Source: Candidatus Aminicenantota bacterium
Lineage (GTDB): Bacteria > Acidobacteriota > Aminicenantia > UBA2199
Assembly: GCA_026393775.1 (NCBI GenBank)
Contig: JAPKZM010000296.1
Coordinates: 1-9,303, forward strand
Reading direction: 5' to 3'
DNA length: 9,303 bases
The translations under genes and the position numbers were made by a program. Under the pieces are notes generated by a model that worked only from the letters and a program-made list of their open reading frames with translations, was not told where the DNA came from and searched no databases. Below are positions 6,925 through 9,303 of the stretch, in pieces. Numbering within the stretch: position 1 is the stretch's first letter; every line of letters starts with the position of its first letter.

Positions 6925-7103
6925 TAACACTCAACTCTATAAAAAAGGGTGCAAATATTTTGATTATACGAAACACTACATTTAGTAAATCGTGGTGCCG
7001 GGAATTGGGCCGCGATTGTGCTCAGACCGATCTTGCTCTGACCGTACAACAATATAACATGGGGATTTTTCTCCCCGTTTGGAACTTTCTTTTTTTCGTT
7101 CAT
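6921..7103 (-). pseudogene. N-terminal remnant of an AAA_24-like phage ATPase
   Basis: The first ~39 residues read like the beginning of the RecA-like nucleotide-binding proteins of phages (AAA_24): a short basic lead, the strand HVILLYG, a P-loop and AAQFPAPRF. The P-loop is GQSKIGLST at 21-29, so the lysine expected at residue 27 is Leu (codon CTG at 7025-7023). ATP binding should be lost. After Phe39 (base 6987) the likeness stops, and the frame runs 21 unrelated residues to a TAA at the end of the neighbouring + gene. Functional relatives are about 200 residues or more. The ATG at 7103 still has a perfect AGGAGG, showing recent descent from an expressed gene. It follows the nuclease remnant in operon order, as such pairs do in phages. 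The family call rests on recalled motif patterns. Confidence 0.55.
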
Positions 7104-7107
7104 ATTT

Positions 7108-7113
7108 CCTCCT
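7108..7113 (-). promoter_or_regulatory. Intact Shine-Dalgarno joining the two phage remnants
   Basis: On the - strand AGGAGG (7113-7108) begins inside the TAG stop (7114-7112) of the nuclease remnant and lies four bases before the ATG at 7103 of the ATPase remnant. This tight stop/ribosome-site overlap shows that the two broken genes were once an operon, and it fixes the ATPase start. Confidence 0.7.
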
Positions 7114-7465
7114 AGAACGGCACTGAGACCGCCTCAAAAACCTCACCCGAGGCGTCGATGAGCTCTACATGGGCGTCCTGATGCTTAAATTGACCACTCT
7201 CCTTGATGACTGCTTCCGGATCCTCGCTTGAGCATAATGCCCAATAATCACACCGTCGGTGGTAATCAAAACAGGAACTGCTGTTCATCGTAAATACGTT
7301 TTCCAGCCGGGCTTTTGCGATAATATTCTTCGCATCCCACAACTCCTTTTGAATTTCCTGCAACCACTGATCGGAAAAGCGCAGATAGCGCCGGTGGTAC
7401 ATCTCAAGCCAGTTCATTTCCAGCCGTAACCGTTGGTGGTACTCATCTTCGCTTTCGGTCTTCAA
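7112..7465 (-). pseudogene. C-terminal remnant of a PD-(D/E)XK (RecB/Cas4-like) nuclease
   Basis: The 118-codon stretch (TTG at 7465 to TAG at 7112) resembles only the last part of phage-type PD-(D/E)XK exonucleases. After a helical Trp/Tyr/Glu-rich segment (about 15-50) comes Cys65-x6-Cys72-x5-Cys78 in the setting SCFDYHRRCDYWALC, followed by DPE and an acidic tail. In AddB- and Cas4-like nucleases three late cysteines join one early cysteine to hold an iron-sulfur cluster; the early cysteine and the catalytic Asp and Glu/Lys residues are absent here. The frame stays open on the 5' side to base 7621, but that part is not nuclease-like and runs through the tRNA fragment, so the TTG is not a real start and the gene is 5'-truncated near 7466. 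It is followed directly by the ATPase remnant. The protein may be non-functional; the family call is from motif memory. Confidence 0.6.
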
Positions 7466-7474
7466 TCTCAGATC

Positions 7475-7499
7475 ATTTTGGGGTCTACCCGCACAAAAT
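7475..7499. repeat. Small hairpin at the truncation edge of the nuclease remnant
   Basis: Outer arms ATTTTG (7475-7480) and CAAAAT (7494-7499) enclose a second pair, GGGT (7481-7484) and ACCC (7487-7490), with a 3-base GCA bulge on one side. It sits where the nuclease homology ends, so it could mark a recombination or insertion end. It contains TACCCGCACAA (7486-7496), also present at 5561-5571. Confidence 0.35.
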
Positions 7500-7585
7500 C
7501 CTGTACAAACACAACGTATCTTTTTTTGGACTTTGAATGGATGTAAAAAGGTAGTGATCAGGAATCGCTTATCAGTAAAGGAATA

Positions 7586-7643
7586 TGGCGGAGGGGCAGG
7601 GATTCGAACCCTGGGTGGGGGTTACCCCCACAACGAATTACGA
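7586..7643 (-). pseudogene. 3' fragment of a tRNA-Ser gene (probable attachment-site scar)
   Basis: Read on the - strand, the fragment ends in an encoded CCA (7588-7586), preceded by the discriminator G at 7589 and the acceptor 3' strand CCCCTCC (7596-7590). Before that is a perfect T-arm, CAGGG-TTCGAAT-CCCTG (7613-7597), and a perfect 7-bp variable arm, GTGGGGG-TAA-CCCCCAC (7631-7615). The long variable arm plus G73 points to serine. Further 5' a loop-like CTCGTAA is followed by TTCGT, but the matching 5' anticodon stem, D-arm and acceptor GGAGGGG are missing: the sequence there is the end of the glycosyltransferase gene. It is therefore not a working tRNA but the anticodon-loop-to-3'-end piece that tRNA-targeting integrases duplicate. 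The phage remnants next to it support that reading. Confidence 0.75.
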
Positions 7644-7645
7644 GG

Positions 7646-8680
7646 CTATAAGAATCTTTTTGCCAGTTCAAAGATCTCCTGCGGGGAAATCCTTTGCAAA
7701 CAGGCGCGATGGCCGCAGTCGGGAAAAACGCCGTCGCGGTAGCAGGGAGCGCACTCGAGATCCTGCCCTTTCCAGACGATCACGCTGTTTTCGGTCAGCG
7801 GCTTCAATTCTTCAACCGGGGTCGGTCCGAAAATCGCGATGATCGGGATATGCACGGCCGCCGCCAGGTGCATCAGCCCAGAGTCGTTGCAGATGACCAG
7901 GCGCGCCCCTTTCATCAGGGCCGCCGCTTCGGCCAGGCTGGTTTTCCCGGTCAGGTCAATGACATCGGGTTGCAGCGCCTTGATGGCGTCGGCAATGGCC
8001 CCATCGCCGCCGTTGCCGAGCAGCACGACCCGGTGACCGGCCTGGAGCAGCATCCCGGCCAGGGAGGCGAAGTTCGCTTCCGCCCAGCGCCGGCTGATCA
8101 TTTCCTGTTTGACATTAACCGCCCCTCCCGGCACCAGGACCACCGGAGCGCCGCCCTTTGCCGGAGGAAAGAATTTTTCCGCGGCGGCTTCGACCGCCCC
8201 GGGGGCCAGGGGAAACTCCATGCCGAAGTCCATGCAGAACACTCCCAGCCGCCGCACCAGGTCGCAGTAGCGGAAAATGGTGTGCCTGACTCCCTCGACC
8301 GGCACGGCTTCGCTCAGCAGGAATTTGCCGCGCCCCTGGGCGAAACCGATCCTCCTCCTGCAGCCCGACAAGAACAGGATGATGTTGAAGCGCCAATCGC
8401 GATGGAAATTGAAGCCGATATCGAATCGCTCGCGGCGCAGGCGCCAGGAAATTTTGAGCACCTCCGACAACTTGGCCCAGAAGCCGCCCTTGAAAATTTT
8501 CGCGTCGTCCAGAAAAAAGATTTTGTCCAAATGGGGATTGCTCCTGACCACGTCGGCAATGGAAACCCCGGCCAGCAAGGCGAGGCTGCTGACCGCCGGC
8601 GCCTGTTTCAGTGCCCGCAGCGCCGGCGTCGCCATCAGGAAATCGCCGATGGCCGCGATCTTGATGACCAGCGCCTTCAT
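7646..8680 (-). CDS. Glycosyltransferase family 9, heptosyltransferase-like
   Basis: This GT-B enzyme probably adds a heptose-type sugar from a nucleotide donor during lipopolysaccharide core or related surface-glycan assembly at the inner membrane. Of 344 residues, the N-terminal domain opens with LVIKIAAIGDFLMATPALR, where Asp13 corresponds to the catalytic aspartate of WaaC/WaaF enzymes. The C-terminal donor domain has PGGA (184-187), RRWA (197-200) and the family signature NDSGLMHLA (265-273) followed by IAIFGPT. The C-terminal cysteines 310, 313, 322 and 327 follow the CxPC...C...C pattern seen in many GT9 proteins. GGGAG lies eight bases before the ATG, and the start overlaps the upstream gene's stop by 4 bases (ATGA), so the two are co-translated. 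The stop at 7646 lies two bases from the tRNA-Ser scar. Family is firm; donor and acceptor are not. Confidence 0.9.
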   Translation of the reverse strand: MKALVIKIAAIGDFLMATPALRALKQAPAVSSLALLAGVSIADVVRSNPHLDKIFFLDDAKIFKGGFWAKLSEVLKISWRLRRERFDIGFNFHRDWRFNIILFLSGCRRRIGFAQGRGKFLLSEAVPVEGVRHTIFRYCDLVRRLGVFCMDFGMEFPLAPGAVEAAAEKFFPPAKGGAPVVLVPGGAVNVKQEMISRRWAEANFASLAGMLLQAGHRVVLLGNGGDGAIADAIKALQPDVIDLTGKTSLAEAAALMKGARLVICNDSGLMHLAAAVHIPIIAIFGPTPVEELKPLTENSVIVWKGQDLECAPCYRDGVFPDCGHRACLQRISPQEIFELAKRFL

Positions 8681-9303
8681 CCGCGAAACTCCCGCCAGTA
8701 ATCGAGCAAATCGAGCAATGTTTTTTCCATGGGAATTTCCGGCCGCAGGCCGAATTCGTCCCGGATGCGCGCCGGATCGCCATGGATCTGCGGATTGTCC
8801 AACGGCCTGAATTTGCCGGCATCCACCTCCACTCGGACCGGTTTTTTCGCCAGGCTAAGCAAAACATCCAGGACGGCATGGATCGAGTAGCTCCGGCCCG
8901 AGCACAGGTTGTACACTTCGCCGCCTTCGCCCCGCTCGCCGATCGCCTGCACGTAGCGGGCCACGTCGCGGACGTCGGAAAAATCGCGGCTGGCGGCCAG
9001 GTTGCCGACGCGGATCACCGCTTCCTGTTCACATCTTTCAATGGCGGCTATCTGACTGGCGAAATCGGAGGCTACGAATTTCCTGTCCTGACCGGGGCCG
9101 GTAAAGTTGAAAGCCCTGATCTTGCTGACAGGCAAGCCGTGCGTTTTCCAGTAAAGGTCTCCCAGCATTTCCATGGCCAGCTTGGAGAGGGCGTAGGGAT
9201 TCTGGCTCTGGACGGGAGAGCTCTCGGTGATGGGGGCGGCCCCTTCACCGCGGTAGACTTCGGCCGAACTCATCAGCACCAGGCGGGAACGGGGTGCTGC
9301 GGA
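8677..9303 (-). CDS. NAD-dependent epimerase/dehydratase, GDP-6-deoxymannose reductase-like (5' end outside window)
   Basis: The visible 208 residues are the C-terminal two thirds of an extended short-chain dehydrogenase acting on a nucleotide sugar; the Rossmann glycine motif lies beyond the right edge. The catalytic triad is visible as MSSAEVY (Ser12/Ser13) and YALSK (Tyr37, Lys41). FNFTGPGQ (65-72), VIRVGNL and RDFSDVRD (107-113), YNLCSGRSYS (131-140) and FRPLDNPQIHGD (165-176) together match the GDP-4-keto-6-deoxymannose reductase (Rmd)/GDP-mannose dehydratase branch, closest to Rmd, which makes GDP-D-rhamnose. The frame runs through GTG 9279 to the edge, so that codon is internal. The stop overlaps the glycosyltransferase start by 4 bases, tying sugar supply to sugar transfer in one operon. 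Exact sugar product is uncertain without the N-terminus. Confidence 0.85.
   Translation of the reverse strand, partial: SAAPRSRLVLMSSAEVYRGEGAAPITESSPVQSQNPYALSKLAMEMLGDLYWKTHGLPVSKIRAFNFTGPGQDRKFVASDFASQIAAIERCEQEAVIRVGNLAASRDFSDVRDVARYVQAIGERGEGGEVYNLCSGRSYSIHAVLDVLLSLAKKPVRVEVDAGKFRPLDNPQIHGDPARIRDEFGLRPEIPMEKTLLDLLDYWREFRG

Noticed and set aside
7533..7842. Two overlapping + strand frames reading GGGAGIRTLGGG and GQGFEPWVGVTPTT
   Set aside because: These are antisense translations of the tRNA-Ser T-arm and variable arm; AGIRTL/GFEPWVG-type peptides are well-known spurious products over tRNA genes. They also run antisense into the glycosyltransferase gene.
7694..8701. Open + frame of 335 codons opposite the glycosyltransferase
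   Set aside because: Shadow frame rich in Arg/Gln/Asp/Pro; the - strand carries the GT9 signatures and coupled stop/start.
1..9303. CRISPR array, rRNA, complete tRNA or complete insertion sequence
   Set aside because: I saw no regularly spaced repeats, no rRNA-like conserved stretch, no tRNA with both halves and no transposase or integrase gene.

Overview
This looks like a piece of chromosome from an uncultured, GC-rich Gram-negative bacterium. Sampled core genes are strongly GC-rich (40 of 60 bases are G or C in 4321-4380). A heptosyltransferase-type glycosyltransferase sits beside a nucleotide-sugar enzyme, which implies lipopolysaccharide or a similar surface glycan. A pyrophosphate-type phosphofructokinase suggests a fermentative, energy-limited lifestyle. 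A phylum such as Candidatus Aminicenantes would fit the style of the genes, but that is a guess, because no marker gene is present.

Left part (1-2489, + strand): the tail of an unrecognised gene, then a two-gene operon with a 4-base ATGA overlap. It encodes a NatA/YhaQ-like ABC ATPase and its NatB/YhaP-like permease. A 77-bp pair of inverted GTAG-headed palindromes (REPIN-like) fills the gap between this operon and the convergent pfp gene.

Middle part (2575-5401): a probable pyrophosphate-dependent phosphofructokinase and an M20 PepT-like peptidase on the - strand, and a hotdog thioesterase on the + strand. The peptidase and thioesterase diverge from an 86-bp gap in which two good promoters share almost the same -35 bases on opposite strands. 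The pfp and thioesterase promoters both place the predicted transcript start at or next to the chosen ATG, which suggests leaderless mRNAs.

Accessory part (5402-7645): a visibly AT-rich block (17 of 60 bases are G or C in 6001-6060). It holds one orphan secreted protein (beta-rich N-domain, long charged helix, membrane-associated-looking C-domain). It also holds two decayed phage-type genes on the - strand: the Cys-rich C-terminal end of a PD-(D/E)XK nuclease and the N-terminal end of an AAA_24-like ATPase whose Walker A lysine is now leucine. The block ends at a 58-base 3' fragment of a tRNA-Ser gene lying 2 bases past the next stop codon. A 3' tRNA fragment beside phage remnants is the usual signature of an integrase attachment site, so I read the block as a decayed integrated element that was later remodelled.

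Right part (7646-9303, - strand): a glycosyltransferase family 9 gene overlapping by 4 bases the end of an extended SDR (GDP-6-deoxymannose reductase/dehydratase type). This is the downstream edge of a surface-polysaccharide locus that continues beyond the window.
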